Assembly (NCBI RefSeq): GCF_004348985.1
Contig: NZ_SMKW01000049.1
Location: 1-64,000, forward strand
Direction of reading: 5' to 3'
Length of the DNA stretch: 64,000 bases
From: Saccharopolyspora elongata
GTDB lineage: Bacteria > Actinomycetota > Actinomycetes > Mycobacteriales > Pseudonocardiaceae
Both the position numbers and the translations under genes were made by a program. Shown here one piece after another: positions 43,190 to 53,150 of the stretch (position 1 is the stretch's first letter; each line of letters begins with the position of its first letter). The notes under the pieces are model-generated. The model ran no database searches. It was given only the letters and a program-made list of their open reading frames with translations, and was not told where the DNA came from.

Positions 43190-43220
43190 CCGTTAACATC
43201 GCTGCCCATACCTCGGAGGC

Positions 43221-44141
43221 ATGGTGGAGATCAGAGTTCTGCGTTACTTCCTGGCAGTGGTCGACCAAGGCTCGATCACGGCGGCCGCACGCGATGTCCG
43301 AATCGCACAGCCCTCGCTCTCCCGCCAACTGCGCAACCTCGAGCGCAGCCTGGGAGTGGAACTCTTCGCGCGCACGCCAGGGCCGCGAAAGCTCACCTTC
43401 GCCGGGGAGCGCTTCCTGCCCCTCGCCCGTGACCTGGTGGCCCGGGCCGACCGCACGCTGGGCGCGGTCAGGACCATGACCCAAGGGCATGGCATGCCGT
43501 TGATCGTCGCCGCACCCCCGACCACGATCGCCGACTTTCTGGCGCCCTACCTCGCCGACCGAGGCGCCGCCTCTTCAATTCGCGACATCCTCGAACGCGA
43601 CGCGCGCAGCGTGTACGACGTCGTTGCGCGCGGAGATGCCGACCTCGGCATCGCGCCCATCCCGCCACCCGGATCGATGGAATCCCGCGTCGTGGGTCAT
43701 GCCCCCGTGCTCGCGCTGGTGCCACCAACCCACCCGCTGGCGCGAATCGGCGAAGTCGAGCTGACCGAGCTCGTCCAGGAGCAACTGATCCTGATGCATC
43801 CCGTCAACGCGGGTCGGCTGGCGCTCGACGCGGCTGCCGCACGCGAGGGTTTGGTCTACAACGAGCCGCGAGTGGTCTCGACAACCGTCGTGGCCCGTGC
43901 CTTGGCAGCCTCGGGCCACGGGATCGCAGTGCTCACCGACAGGCCGATGTTCGGACTCACCCCGGTCGCCATCCGGGCAGGCGAGAGCCTGCTCTCCGTG
44001 ACCCTGTACGCCGGCTGGGACAGATCCCACTGGGCCGGCGCACAGGTAGCCGCGCTCGTCGACTCGATCTCCCGGTTCCACCGAGAAGTGCTCGCACGCA
44101 TCCGTCTCTTCGAGAGCGCACCAGGCGACTGCTCGGAGTAA
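43221..44141 (+). CDS. LysR family transcriptional regulator, 306 aa
   Basis: ATG at 43221 follows CGGAGGC. Winged helix at 1-60 (LRYFLAVVDQGSITAAARDV, IAQPSLSRQLRNLERSLGVELFAR), effector domain ~95-295 with the usual LVPPTHPLARIGEVEL and AASGHGIAVL pieces. It is divergent from the MHS transporter/amidohydrolase genes and presumably controls them through the palindrome at 43165-43189. Confidence 0.93.
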   Translation: MVEIRVLRYFLAVVDQGSITAAARDVRIAQPSLSRQLRNLERSLGVELFARTPGPRKLTFAGERFLPLARDLVARADRTLGAVRTMTQGHGMPLIVAAPPTTIADFLAPYLADRGAASSIRDILERDARSVYDVVARGDADLGIAPIPPPGSMESRVVGHAPVLALVPPTHPLARIGEVELTELVQEQLILMHPVNAGRLALDAAAAREGLVYNEPRVVSTTVVARALAASGHGIAVLTDRPMFGLTPVAIRAGESLLSVTLYAGWDRSHWAGAQVAALVDSISRFHREVLARIRLFESAPGDCSE

Positions 44142-44505
44142 CAGCCCGAGGTTGCCGCTACCGCGAGCCCCCCATGGCGTGCCCGCCGCCCTGCGGGCGA
44201 TTCCGCGCCACCCGGTAGACCGCAAGCACAACCTTGCGGCGGCCAGGAGGCTGGCCAACACCCCTCACCTCGCGGATCAGCTGCGTCCTTTGGGGCAGCC
44301 GGATCCGGTGTGGTGCTTGTGGCGCGGAGGAGGTGCGTGGGCACAATCCACTTCGTTCAAACGGTGTCGGCGGAACAATGACACCTCGCGGCGGGTGCCT
44401 GATGGTGGTCTGCAACACGCACGTGGCCGAATGCACATGCGACGTTCGCGACCGGTCTGGAACCGACTTGGCGGCAGTGCTGCCGCATGAACGGAGCTTC
44501 CTCAG
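44142..44505. other. Intergenic stretch without a supported gene
   Basis: About 360 bases between the LysR gene and the amino-acid permease. Small frames exist on both strands but none has a ribosome site or family motif. The far right carries the leader of the permease. Confidence 0.5.
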
Positions 44506-45905
44506 ATGAGTCAGCCACCCACCGAGGAATACCGCCGCGCGCTCAGCAGCCGGCACATCAACATGATCGCCCTGGGAGGCGCGATCGGGGTCGGATTGTT
44601 CCTGGGTTCAGGCAAGGCCCTGCACCAGGTAGGCCCCGGCCTCATCGTGATCTACGCGATCGCGGGCCTGATGATCTTCTTCGTGATGCGCGCGCTGGGC
44701 GAACTGCTGATGTACCGGCCCGTCAGCGGCTCCTTCGCGGAGTACGCCGGGGAATTCGTCGGACCCTGGGCCCGGTTCGCCACCGGCTGGGGGTACTGGC
44801 TGGTGTGGATCGTGACCGGCATGGCCGAGATCACCGCCGTCGGCAAGTACTTCCAGTTCTGGTTCCCCCACGTTCCACAATGGATTCCAGCACTCGTCGC
44901 GCTGTTCGTCCTCACCGGCGTCAACCTGATCGCAGTACGGCTCTTCGGCGAGTTCGAGTTCTGGTTCGCCCTCATCAAGGTGCTGGCCATCATCGCGCTG
45001 ATCGTGCTCGCCGCGGCGATCCTGGTGTTCGGCTTCAGCGACCTCGGCAACTCGGCGACGGTGAACAACATCTGGTCACACGGCGGACTCTTCCCCAACG
45101 GCCCGACCGCCGCGCTGCTGTCGTTCCAGATCGTCATGTTCGCCTTCGTCGGCGTGGAAATGGTCGGCCAGACCGCGAGCGAGAGCACAAACCCCGAGAA
45201 AGTGCTACACGCGCGATCAACTCCGTCATGTGGCGAATCCTGATCTTCTACGTCGGCGCCCTCACAGCGCTGACCGTGCTGGTGCCATGGAACCAATTCC
45301 CAGCCAACGGCAGCCCTTTCGTCCACGCCTTCAGCTTGATCGGCATCCCAGCCGCGGCCGGCGTGGTGAACTTCGTGGTGACCACCGCGGCGCTGTCGTC
45401 CTGCAACAGCGGCATCTACTCCACCGGGCGAATGCTGCGCACCCTGTCGCAGGACGGGCAGGCACCACGCAGGACCGGCCGCCTCAACGCCCGCGCCGTG
45501 CCATCCCGCGCCATCGCGGTCACGTTCGTCGCGATGCTACTGGGCGTCCTGATCAACTACCTGGCCCCGGAGGAGGCCTTCACCTACATCACCAGCGCGA
45601 GCACCATCGGCGCCATCTTCACCTGGGGCATGATCATCCTCGCCCATCTCGGGTTCCGCCGGAAGGTGGCCGCGGGTGAGATCCAGGCGGGGAAGTTCCG
45701 GATGCCCTTCGCCCCGTACTCCAACTACCTCGTGCTCACCTTCCTCGCGCTCGTCGTGATGCTGCTGGCGTTCGACCCGGACACCCGGATCGCGCTATAC
45801 CTCACCCCGGCCCTGGCCGCCGCGATCACGGTCGGCTACCTCGCGGTACGACGCCACCGACCGATCACCCCGCCGACCGCTCCCGCCGAACACCCCCTGC
45901 CCTGA
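44506..45905 (+). pseudogene. Amino-acid permease (AAT/CycA type), frameshifted
   Basis: ATG at 44506. The first frame gives helices 1-6 with the APC signature RHINMIALGGAIGVGLFLGSG, GPGLIVIYAIAGLM and ALGELLMYRPVSGSFAEYAG, up to ESTNPEKVLH. At about 45205-45215 one base is gained or two lost, and the rest (RAINSVMWRILIFYVGAL, LSSCNSGIYSTGRMLRTLS, then four more helices) continues in the frame ending at 45905. Joined, the protein is ~465 residues, normal for D-serine/D-alanine/glycine-type transporters. Either a recent inactivating indel or a sequencing error. Confidence 0.82.
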
Positions 45906-45917
45906 CAACCATTTGCG

Positions 45918-45959
45918 GCTGGTGCGTGCGCTGCCCCCCGTCCCAGCGCACGCACCAGC
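45918..45959. terminator. 15-bp stem terminator after the permease
   Basis: GCTGGTGCGTGCGCT (45918-45932) and its exact complement (45945-45959) with a 12-base loop, starting 13 bases after the permease stop. Confidence 0.8.
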
Positions 45960-46046
45960 TCCCTGCGCACAGCTACCGGCGAGCCCGTGTTGACCAGCAG
46001 AAATAGCGATCAAGAGAACTACCGCGCCAAAGGCAGCCCTCGCATC

Positions 46047-46085
46047 GCCCTGACCTGCGTAAATGGAGAATCCGCAGGTCAGGGC
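46047..46085. terminator. 13-bp stem hairpin, likely terminator of the minus-strand gene
   Basis: GCCCTGACCTGCG (46047-46059) and its complement (46073-46085), loop 13 bases. It lies 130 bases beyond the end of the unknown gene at 46216. The rest of 45960-46215 holds no gene. Confidence 0.6.
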
Positions 46086-46215
46086 AATCCCGTTGCGGAC
46101 TGTTCAGCACTCATCGGCGAGGGTGCGTCCGTATTTGAACCTTCGCCGACGAAAACCTAAACCAGGTAAGGGAACCCGGCCCACCGACCGGTCAGTACTG
46201 TGCAGACTCCGTACC

Positions 46216-47121
46216 TTAGACGTCCTGGGATCTGCTCAGCTCAGGGGAGACGTTCTTTCGTGGACGAGGCTCCCGGCTTGGTGCGATTGTCATCCAGTAC
46301 ACGTGGTTGGCGCGGCCCACATCGACGACCTCGCAGGACAGCTGGTAGATTGCCCAGCGTTCCAAGAGCTTGAGGTCCTTCACAACAGATCGGTAACTCA
46401 AGCCTTCCGAGTTGATCCGGAATTGCCCCCAGGTGCCTTTTTCCTTCGGCAGCACACCGCTTGCCCTGATCCTCTGCTCAACGAATTCCGCTCGCCCACG
46501 CACGGACCGAGGAACCACCTCGGAAACAGCGCCGACATCTACTGCCCACGCATCGACACCGCGCATTTCGCCGACAGACTCAAGAACCGCTTTCTGCTGG
46601 TCGTCGAGATTTGCGATCTTATTTGCCAGCCGAGGCAGCGCGACGAGCCTGACAGCACCGGATTCGGGCGCAAATTCCAGCGGGAGATCCACATGGGCCC
46701 CGTACAGAGTGCTACCCAGCCGAGTTTTCTTCGCGATGCACTCGAGCGCTTCCAGCCCTTTGGAGTAGAGCCACCCAAACACGACTCGGGGATCGGTTTC
46801 TTCGGCCACCTTCGGCGGCACGTGAACCGAACACCAGTAGCCCCATTCTCCACTCATCACATAACCATCCGGGCCAATGAAGTCCTCGTGCCTCACCTTC
46901 CAGGGAAATTGAAGAGAAATGGTGACATCGCGCCTGCCGTAGTGTTCTCCCAGCCAGGAATTCAGGTCCACAGTGGCATTAAGCGCCCGAGATACAGCGT
47001 CCAGAGCGGGAACAGCGAAGGAGTCGGACATCCGCCCGGCCCACCATATATCTGCCCACTCAGGACCTTTCGGATCATCAGGGGCCCCGATAATGAGGCT
47101 GATTTCGCTCGGCTCGTTCAT
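46216..47121 (-). CDS. Unknown protein, 301 aa, beside an Rhs-type toxin stub
   Basis: ATG at 47121 has GAAAGAG upstream; the longer frame to 47229 lacks a ribosome site. The protein is mixed alpha/beta with no signal peptide, membrane segment or motif I know; pieces include PEWADIWWAGRMSDSF, SLQFPWKVRHEDFIG, GYWCSVHVPPKVAEE and QFRINSEGLSYRSVVKDL. Its sequence is less GC-rich than its neighbours, which suggests transfer. It follows, on the same strand, the truncated Rhs-type toxin gene at 47265, the position where immunity genes usually sit. An immunity-like role is only a guess from that position. Confidence 0.65.
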   Translation of the reverse strand: MNEPSEISLIIGAPDDPKGPEWADIWWAGRMSDSFAVPALDAVSRALNATVDLNSWLGEHYGRRDVTISLQFPWKVRHEDFIGPDGYVMSGEWGYWCSVHVPPKVAEETDPRVVFGWLYSKGLEALECIAKKTRLGSTLYGAHVDLPLEFAPESGAVRLVALPRLANKIANLDDQQKAVLESVGEMRGVDAWAVDVGAVSEVVPRSVRGRAEFVEQRIRASGVLPKEKGTWGQFRINSEGLSYRSVVKDLKLLERWAIYQLSCEVVDVGRANHVYWMTIAPSREPRPRKNVSPELSRSQDV

Positions 47122-47264
47122 CGGCAACTCTTTCGTTGACCAGGTGGGCACACCCCATAGATCCGCTTGTAGCGATGATCCGCGCGTGCTCCCACATTCT
47201 AGACTGCCACTTGGCCGAAAAAGGCCCATACATCCGGTACTTGCACACGGATCGCATAGCGCGA

Positions 47265-47957
47265 CTACAAATCTTCAAAGAGATTTCCGTTAAGGCCGAA
47301 CGCCTTCTTCAGCTCTCGCACGGTTGTTCTGGCTGCGGGTGGGACGCCACTGCCCTGGAGCCAGCCGATCGCGCCCAGACGCACCGGCCGGTCAGCGGCC
47401 TGCTCCAACGCCAGCGACGCCTTTTTGCCCTCGATCTCCGCAGCCACCACGGCCGGATCGTTAGCCCTGCCCGCCACCGACGGGTGCAGCACATGCTGCT
47501 GCGCCTGTGCCCGCGCCGAGCGCTGACCAGGCACAAGCGTGGTGTCCACCGGCTGCCACTGCCCCGCCGCGTCCTTGACGTTCAGCGGCACCGTGGACTG
47601 CCGCACCGTCCGGGTGCCGTCCGGGTTCGCCCACTCCTCGACGAACATCGACCGCGATACCAGCTTTGAGCGCACCGGATCGAACCGCGACCCCGCATAC
47701 CCGGCCCGGGCCGTCAACGACGCGAAGTCAGCATCTGTGCGGCCAGGCGAGGTCCGCTCGGGCGTCGATTGGCCCGGCAGCAGTGGATTCTCACGCGGGT
47801 CGCGCTGCTTGGGCTCGGCCGCCGATGCGACCGCAGGCGGTACCACGACCTCGACGATCGAGACACCGACCACGAACACCAGAAGACCGGCAAGCCAACG
47901 AGAAAAGTACCGGCGGACACAAGAGCGCGCGTCAGCACCGGGACGAGCAGGGACCAT
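47265..47957 (-). pseudogene. N-terminal stub of an Rhs/YD-repeat polymorphic toxin, 230 codons
   Basis: ATG at 47957 follows GAGGAG. Signal/anchor helix WLAGLLVFVVGVSIVEVVVP, cleavage near ASA-AE, then the conserved lead region of secreted actinobacterial Rhs proteins: NPLLPGQSTPERTSPGRTDA, VSRSMFVEEWANPDGTRTV, STVPLNVKDAAGQWQPVDTT, and KKASLALEQAADRPV. Normal proteins continue for 1500-2500 residues of YD repeats with a C-terminal toxin. Here the sense is lost after about residue 195 (GAIGWLQGSG), and a stop follows at 47265. Decayed remnant or orphan stub. Confidence 0.75.
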
Positions 47958-48341
47958 TCCGAAACTCCTCGAAGAATCGGTGCAGGCCCCACAGCCCGCG
48001 CCAAGAAAGCGCTCAAATCTTCACCAGCCAACCATCAGAACACCAATACGACAAACGGGTGATAGCTGACAGCAACGACGCCGGTGCGATACGTAATGGC
48101 CATCGTGGACGGCCACGCATGTGACGAAAGCGAAATCTCTGCGAGACAGGGTTTTTCGAGTAACGCCCGATGCGGCCTCATCGATAGAGGCCGCGACATC
48201 CCAGTTTTCCGGTGGTCACTGTGCCGCCGATGACAAGCGCATACCTGGCCGCCGCTGACCAGGAGCAGAACGGGCCAGGCCGTGCGTTCGCTCATTCGCA
48301 GGTCCCGCACATCCACGCCACCGTCACCGGAACCACCGGCG
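47958..48341. other. Intergenic stretch without a supported gene
   Basis: About 380 bases between the divergent toxin stub and methyltransferase remnant. Only short frames without ribosome sites are found. Confidence 0.45.
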
Positions 48342-49129
48342 ATGGCCGCGCCGTCGATCCTGGACGAGTACGTGACCAGCGCGCCCTCACCGCAGAACGC
48401 CGTCGACGTGTTCGCCGGCGAGTGGTCTTCCCAGCTGCCCGCGCCGCTCCAGCACGTCCAGGCGGGCCCCCTTCCACTGTTCGACGACGCCCGCGTCTCC
48501 TGGGCCATCGAGTGCTTCGGTGGTGTGGCAGGCAGTCGCGTGCTCGAAATCGGACCGCTCGAAGGTGGGCACACCTACCACTCCACACCGCCGGTGCCGA
48601 CATCGTCGCTGTCGAGGCGCAGGGCCGCGCCTACCTGAAATGCCTCATCGCCAAGGAACTGCTCGGCATGCCCCGGGCCTGGTTCCTGCTGGGTGACTTC
48701 ACGCCCTACCTCCGCGACACCGACCAGCGCTTCGACATCTGCTTCGCCAGCGGCGTGCTCTACCACATGCGCAACCCCGTCGAAACCATCGCGCTCACCG
48801 CGAAAATCGCCACCAAGCTCTTCCTGTGGACCCACGTCTACGACGAAGACGTCATCACCCGCAGTGAACTGCTCGCACCACGCTTCCCCAGCCACGAACC
48901 GGCCACCCACCAGGGCTTCACACACACCCTGCACCGTTTCGAATAAGCAGAAGCCCTGCACCGCAACGGGTTCTGCGGCGGCAGCGCCCCCTTCAGCAAC
49001 TGGCTCACCCGTGCCGACCTGCTCGCCGCCCTCGAACACTTCGCTTGGACCGTCACCAACATCGGCTTCGACACCCCCGACCACCCCCACGGCCCGGCAC
49101 ACGCCCTCACCGCCACCCGAACCGACTGA
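48342..49129 (+). pseudogene. Class I SAM-dependent methyltransferase, frameshifted and with a nonsense codon
   Basis: ATG at 48342 gives ILDEYVTSAPSPQNAVDVFA and SAM motif I in SRVLEIGPLEGGHTYH. After 48575 the sense shifts by one frame to LHTAGADIVAVEAQGRAYLK, LLGDFTPYL and FASGVLYHMRNP. A TAA in HRFE-stop-AEALHRNGF (about 48944) interrupts it, after which coding continues to a TGA at 49127-49129. Two lesions make it dead. Relatives act in glycosylation or secondary-metabolite clusters. Confidence 0.78.
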
Positions 49130-49357
49130 GCCATAGTGGTTCTGGGGTAGGCGCTCGCGAAGGTCAGGTCTGACGTGACAACGACAGTGCGGCACAGTAG
49201 AACAACATGCGAAGCCTTCGGTGGTATGGACTGATCTTGGTCGACAGCCCTTCTCCCGGAGGCTTCATCTCGTTGTCGCACCGACACACCGGTGCTCATC
49301 AGCCTCGTTATCTGCATCCCTCGTCCACCAACACATCTGGATCAGGGTGAAAAAGGC

Positions 49358-50005
49358 TCAGTTCTCCGGTTTGGCTTCTCGCAGCAACCGATCCATGATG
49401 CTCGCGACGGCGTCGGCTTCCTGATCGTGCAGGCGGCGCAGGCCTTTGATGACTCCGCGCCGGTCCTCTGCGGTACGGTTCTGGCTCATCTTGAACTGCG
49501 CGTCGATCGACTCCACCGTCATTCTGAAGGCCAGAATTCCCGGCTTTCGCGTAGCAGTGTAGGAAGGAGACAGACTCTCGTAGCGAAACGGTGCCTGATA
49601 TCCCTTCTCGAGGGAATCGGTGAGCTTGGACAGGGTTTCATCCAAGCCGGACTCGGGCGTCGGATCCAGATGTCCCGTCATGTGCACTGCGCAGTAGTTC
49701 CAGGTGGGCGTGCTCGGGGAGGTTCGATAGAACCTGGGTGAGATGTAGTGGTGGGGGCCGGAAAAGATGATCGTCGCGCGCTTCCCCTGTCGGATGGATT
49801 CACATTGCGGGTTCGCGATGGCCAAGTGCCCGAGAACGACTCCGTGTCCGCCGTTTTCGGTGTTCGGATGATAGGTGAAGGCGAGGTGGCTCGCTTCCGG
49901 CTCACCTGCGGAGGAGCACGTGACCAGGATGCCGAACGGGTTGCGCGTGACGACGTCAACGATCATTTGAGCTCGTGTTTCGCGAAAATGCGGTGGCACG
50001 TACAA
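49358..50005 (-). CDS. paiB: PaiB-type FMN-binding negative transcriptional regulator, 215 aa
   Basis: The TTG at 50005 is preferred: AAGGGAGA lies 8 bases upstream and the product begins YVPPHFRE, the usual PaiB start. ATGs at 50023 and 50032 are in frame. PaiB folds as a PPOX-like FMN split barrel: NPFGILVTCSSAGEPEASHLAFTY in pieces, GHLAIANPQ, IIFSGPHHYISPRFY, and VPTWNY-like TPTWNYCAVHMTGHL. In Bacillus it lowers sporulation and protease gene expression; here the role is unknown. The 228 bases before 49358 hold no gene. Confidence 0.88.
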   Translation of the reverse strand: MYVPPHFRETRAQMIVDVVTRNPFGILVTCSSAGEPEASHLAFTYHPNTENGGHGVVLGHLAIANPQCESIRQGKRATIIFSGPHHYISPRFYRTSPSTPTWNYCAVHMTGHLDPTPESGLDETLSKLTDSLEKGYQAPFRYESLSPSYTATRKPGILAFRMTVESIDAQFKMSQNRTAEDRRGVIKGLRRLHDQEADAVASIMDRLLREAKPEN

Positions 50006-50169
50006 AGACGATCTCCCTTCCATAGTGGCCATGCAGCAGGTTCAAGTTTGCGGGCCGATGCAGTGACCGTCTAGCGAGCCGCTGCCGACCATCGTCGAGA
50101 AGCGGCCAAGCCGGCAAGTGCCGCTTCGCCTACCGGCGCAGCGGCACTTGCCAAAACTCATTTCCCGAT

Positions 50170-50586
50170 CTACTGCTGCGGGGAAACGTGAGCCACGGCT
50201 TCGATCTCCACGAGGGCGTCAGCGATCGGGAGTGCTACCACGGCGATGCATGAACGCGCGGGAAGAATTCCCGGGAAGAACGACGAGTAGACCTCGTTGA
50301 CGATCGGAAAACTCTCCATTTCGGTCAGGAATATGGTCGTCTTGACCACCTCCGACATGGAGGTCCCCGCCGCGGCCAGGATGGCGTCCAAGTTCGTCAG
50401 AATCTGAGCGGCCTGGACCGCAACGTCACCCCGGCCCACAAACCGTCCGCTGGCCGGATCGATGGACATCTGACCGCTGCACAGGACCAGGCCGTCTGCG
50501 GCGACGGCTTGGCTGTAGGGGCCGGCCGGTACCGGCGCGGCCGAGGTTGCGATGGTGACGGGGGCAAGGGTGTTGAATTCCGGCAT
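50170..50586 (-). CDS. RidA family (YjgF/YER057c/UK114) protein, 138 aa
   Basis: ATG at 50586 follows AAGGGAAACC. Family motifs are PAGPYSQAVAADGLVLCSGQMSIDP in pieces, QAAQILTNLDAILAAAGTSMSEVVKTTIFL and the C-terminal PARSCIAVVALPIADALVEIEAVA with the conserved Arg (R in ARS) that binds carboxylate. RidA proteins hydrolyse reactive enamine/imine intermediates; some members act as aminomuconate or aminoacrylate deaminases in catabolic operons. It is immediately downstream of an MHS transporter gene (58 bases), probably the same operon. Confidence 0.92.
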   Translation of the reverse strand: MPEFNTLAPVTIATSAAPVPAGPYSQAVAADGLVLCSGQMSIDPASGRFVGRGDVAVQAAQILTNLDAILAAAGTSMSEVVKTTIFLTEMESFPIVNEVYSSFFPGILPARSCIAVVALPIADALVEIEAVAHVSPQQ

Positions 50587-50644
50587 GGTTTCCCTTCGTT
50601 TCAATTGCAAGCGTTGCCGTAGGTCGGATAGCAGGATCAGCTGG

Positions 50645-52018
50645 TCAGCGTTCGTCGGCACCGAGGCGTAGTGGAAATCGGGGTTGTTGCTCGATGGTTT
50701 TCGTTTCAGCGCCGTGAGCGCGCAAGAAGAACGCCGCGACTCCTCCCACGACTGCGCACAGGAGCAGGTAGATTGCCACCGCGGTACTGGACCCGAACCG
50801 CGCCAGCAGTGCGGTCGCGATGATTGGGGCAGGGCCGCCGGAAATGATGGATGCCAGTTGGGATCCGAGCGCGGCACCGCTGTACCGAACGCGCGGCGGG
50901 AAGCTCTCCGCGATGAAGGCGGCCTGGGGGCCGTACTGCATGTCGTGGGGGATCATCGACACGACGATTGCGATCACCACGAGGGCCGGGATTCTCGTGT
51001 CCAGGAGCGCGAAGTATCCGAATCCCCACACGCCTGTGGCCGCCGCTCCGATGATGTACATGCTTCGCCGTCCGATCCGGTCCGATATGTGACCGAACAG
51101 GAGGATCCAACCAACGGAAAGCACCGAGGCGACGAGCACGGCTCCGAGGACGAACCCCTGGTCCAGCAGCAGCTCGTGCACGCCGTAGGTCACCACGAAG
51201 GTCGTGAAGATGTAGAAGGGCGCCATTTCGGACGTGCGCACGAGCGCCGCGAGCAGGACCTCTCGCCAGTTGCTCCGAAGCACGCCTAGCACCGGGTTGC
51301 GTTCGGTTCGGCTGCTGCGCGAAAGACGTGAGAATTCGGGCGTCTCGTCGACCCTGAACCGCATGTAGATGATGACCGAGATCAGCACGCCGCTGATCAG
51401 GAACGGAATCCGCCAGCCCCAGCTGAGGAACGCCTCGCCGGACATGCCGGCGGACGTGCCGATCAGCGCGAGGTTGGCCAGCACGAGTCCGATGGGTGAA
51501 CCGGCCTGTGCCCACGATGCGAAGAAGCCGCTGCGCCGGGCACTGCCCGATTCCATCGACAGCAGGACGGCTCCGGCCCACTGCCCGCCCAGGCCGACTC
51601 CCTGCATGAGCCGCAGGAACGTCAGGATGATCGCGCCGCCGATCCCGATCGTCTCGTAGCTCGGCACGAAGGCGACCACGAACGAGGGGATTCCCATACA
51701 GAGCGTGCTCCACATCAGGGCCGTCTTCCGGCCTACCCGGTCGCCGAGATGACCGAAGAGCACCGCGCCGATCGGCCGTGCCACGAATCCGACACCGAAT
51801 ATTCCGAATGCCTGGACGGTGCCGACCAACGGACTGGCGTTCGGGAAGAAGACGTGCGCGAAAACGAGGCCCGAGACCAAGCCGTAGAGGTAGTAATCAT
51901 ACCATTCGATCGCCACACTGAGCGTGCTCGCGAAAATTGCCCGAGAAGTTTTGCGAGAGCGGAATTTCCGCTCCCCGGATAGATCATGTTCATCTTCTCT
52001 GTTCATTATCAACCCCAT
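50645..52018 (-). CDS. MFS transporter, metabolite:H+ symporter (MHS) family, 457 aa
   Basis: ATG at 52018 (MNRED at 52006 is an alternative). Twelve hydrophobic segments, the MHS signature TLSVAIEWYDYYLYGLVSGL, loop motif GHLGDRVGRKTALM, and LRLMQGVGLGGQWAGAVLLS. It is paralogous to the transporter at 41774. Likely an organic-acid or amino-acid-derivative importer, in an operon with RidA downstream and with an AraC regulator and a formamidase-like hydrolase upstream. Confidence 0.93.
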   Translation of the reverse strand: MGLIMNREDEHDLSGERKFRSRKTSRAIFASTLSVAIEWYDYYLYGLVSGLVFAHVFFPNASPLVGTVQAFGIFGVGFVARPIGAVLFGHLGDRVGRKTALMWSTLCMGIPSFVVAFVPSYETIGIGGAIILTFLRLMQGVGLGGQWAGAVLLSMESGSARRSGFFASWAQAGSPIGLVLANLALIGTSAGMSGEAFLSWGWRIPFLISGVLISVIIYMRFRVDETPEFSRLSRSSRTERNPVLGVLRSNWREVLLAALVRTSEMAPFYIFTTFVVTYGVHELLLDQGFVLGAVLVASVLSVGWILLFGHISDRIGRRSMYIIGAAATGVWGFGYFALLDTRIPALVVIAIVVSMIPHDMQYGPQAAFIAESFPPRVRYSGAALGSQLASIISGGPAPIIATALLARFGSSTAVAIYLLLCAVVGGVAAFFLRAHGAETKTIEQQPRFPLRLGADER

Positions 52019-52033
52019 TCCCCTAGGGTTGCG

Positions 52034-52080
52034 AGCGGATAGCCATGAACGGTACCAGCGGAGTTTCCGGCTATTCCGCT
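52034..52080. promoter_or_regulatory. Bulged inverted repeat between AraC and transporter genes
   Basis: AGCGGATAGCC (52034-52044) and GGCTATTCCGCT (52069-52080) pair with one bulged base. The hairpin is upstream of the transporter start and downstream of the AraC stop, so it may be an araC-type terminator or a transporter leader element. A smaller GTCAGGT/ACCTGAC stem follows before 52133. Confidence 0.4.
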
Positions 52081-52132
52081 CGTTCGCGTCAGGTGTCGTC
52101 GAGAACCTGACACATGGGGGAATGCGGCGGAG

Positions 52133-52909
52133 TCAGGATTCCTCGAAGTACTGCGTCGGGGGCTTGCCCAGGGCCTTGCGGAACATCGCGGTGAACGCGC
52201 TGGGGCTCTCGTATCCCAGCGTCCCGGCGACGGTCGCGATCGTTTTCCCCTCCCCCAGCATCTGGACCGCCGCGAGCAGTCGGGCCTGCTGGCGCCAGCG
52301 CGCGAAGGAACAGCCGAACTCGTCCTGGAAACGGCGGGCCAGCGTTCGCTCGCTCAGGTGCGCCCACGCCGCCCACTCGCCCAGCGTCCAGTTCAGGCCG
52401 GGCTCGTCGATGATGCGCGCGCACAGGCGTTCCAGCACATCGCTTTTGGGCACCGGGAGATGCAGCGGGATGACATCTGCGGGAACGAGCTCGTGGATCA
52501 GCAACGACATGAGCTTGCCGTCGCGGCCGGACTCGTCGTAGTCGACCGGAATCCTGGCCGCGGCGCTGACCAGTTCGCGCAGCAGCGGCGAAACGGTCAT
52601 CACCGTGCACGAAACCGGCAGCGACGGGTGTGCGCGGGTATCGATGTACAGCGTTCGCATGGGGACATGCCCGGAAGTGCGCATGGCGTGCGGAACACGT
52701 GGGGGCACCCAGACGGCCCGCTGGGGCGGGACGACCCACGTGCCTTCCGGCGTCGTGACCGTAATCGTGCCTCCCGTGCCGTAGACGAGCTGGCCGCGGC
52801 GGTGCGAATGCGTCGGGATGTAGTGCCGGTCCGGCAGGTCGCGCGCCATCGCCGCCACGGCACGTGGCGTGTCCTGGTAGTCCTCGCGGTCTTCGCTCTT
52901 CCCGTACAT
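52133..52909 (-). CDS. AraC family regulator with N-terminal cupin, 258 aa
   Basis: ATG at 52909 follows GGGAGCC; in-frame starts up to 52993 are less likely. Residues ~20-130 are a cupin sensor (YIPTHSHRRGQLVYGTGGTITV, GTWVVPPQRAVWVPP, PHAMRTSG). Residues ~165-255 are the double helix-turn-helix (WAAWAHLSERTLARRFQDEFG, LGYESPSAFTAMFRKALGKPP). Same strand as the transporter, 115 bases upstream, and divergent from the hydrolase gene at 53151, so it probably controls both. Confidence 0.92.
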   Translation of the reverse strand: MYGKSEDREDYQDTPRAVAAMARDLPDRHYIPTHSHRRGQLVYGTGGTITVTTPEGTWVVPPQRAVWVPPRVPHAMRTSGHVPMRTLYIDTRAHPSLPVSCTVMTVSPLLRELVSAAARIPVDYDESGRDGKLMSLLIHELVPADVIPLHLPVPKSDVLERLCARIIDEPGLNWTLGEWAAWAHLSERTLARRFQDEFGCSFARWRQQARLLAAVQMLGEGKTIATVAGTLGYESPSAFTAMFRKALGKPPTQYFEES

Positions 52910-53150
52910 TGGCAGGCTCCCGACGACAGCTGTCCCGAACGCGCTAGACGGCCAAACCATCCGGCCATAAATTTTAACCGCAGTCTGATTCACACGGAAG
53001 GGACGAGCAGTTCATAAGTACCGCGCCCGAAATGGGGCAAAACTGGAAGGCAATCCTCGATCGAACGCTGCGCGCTCTCCTCGGCGATCAGTTGTCCAGT
53101 CGCGAAAGCAACAGGCGATCGATTCACCCAATCATTATCTGAAAGGCTTG

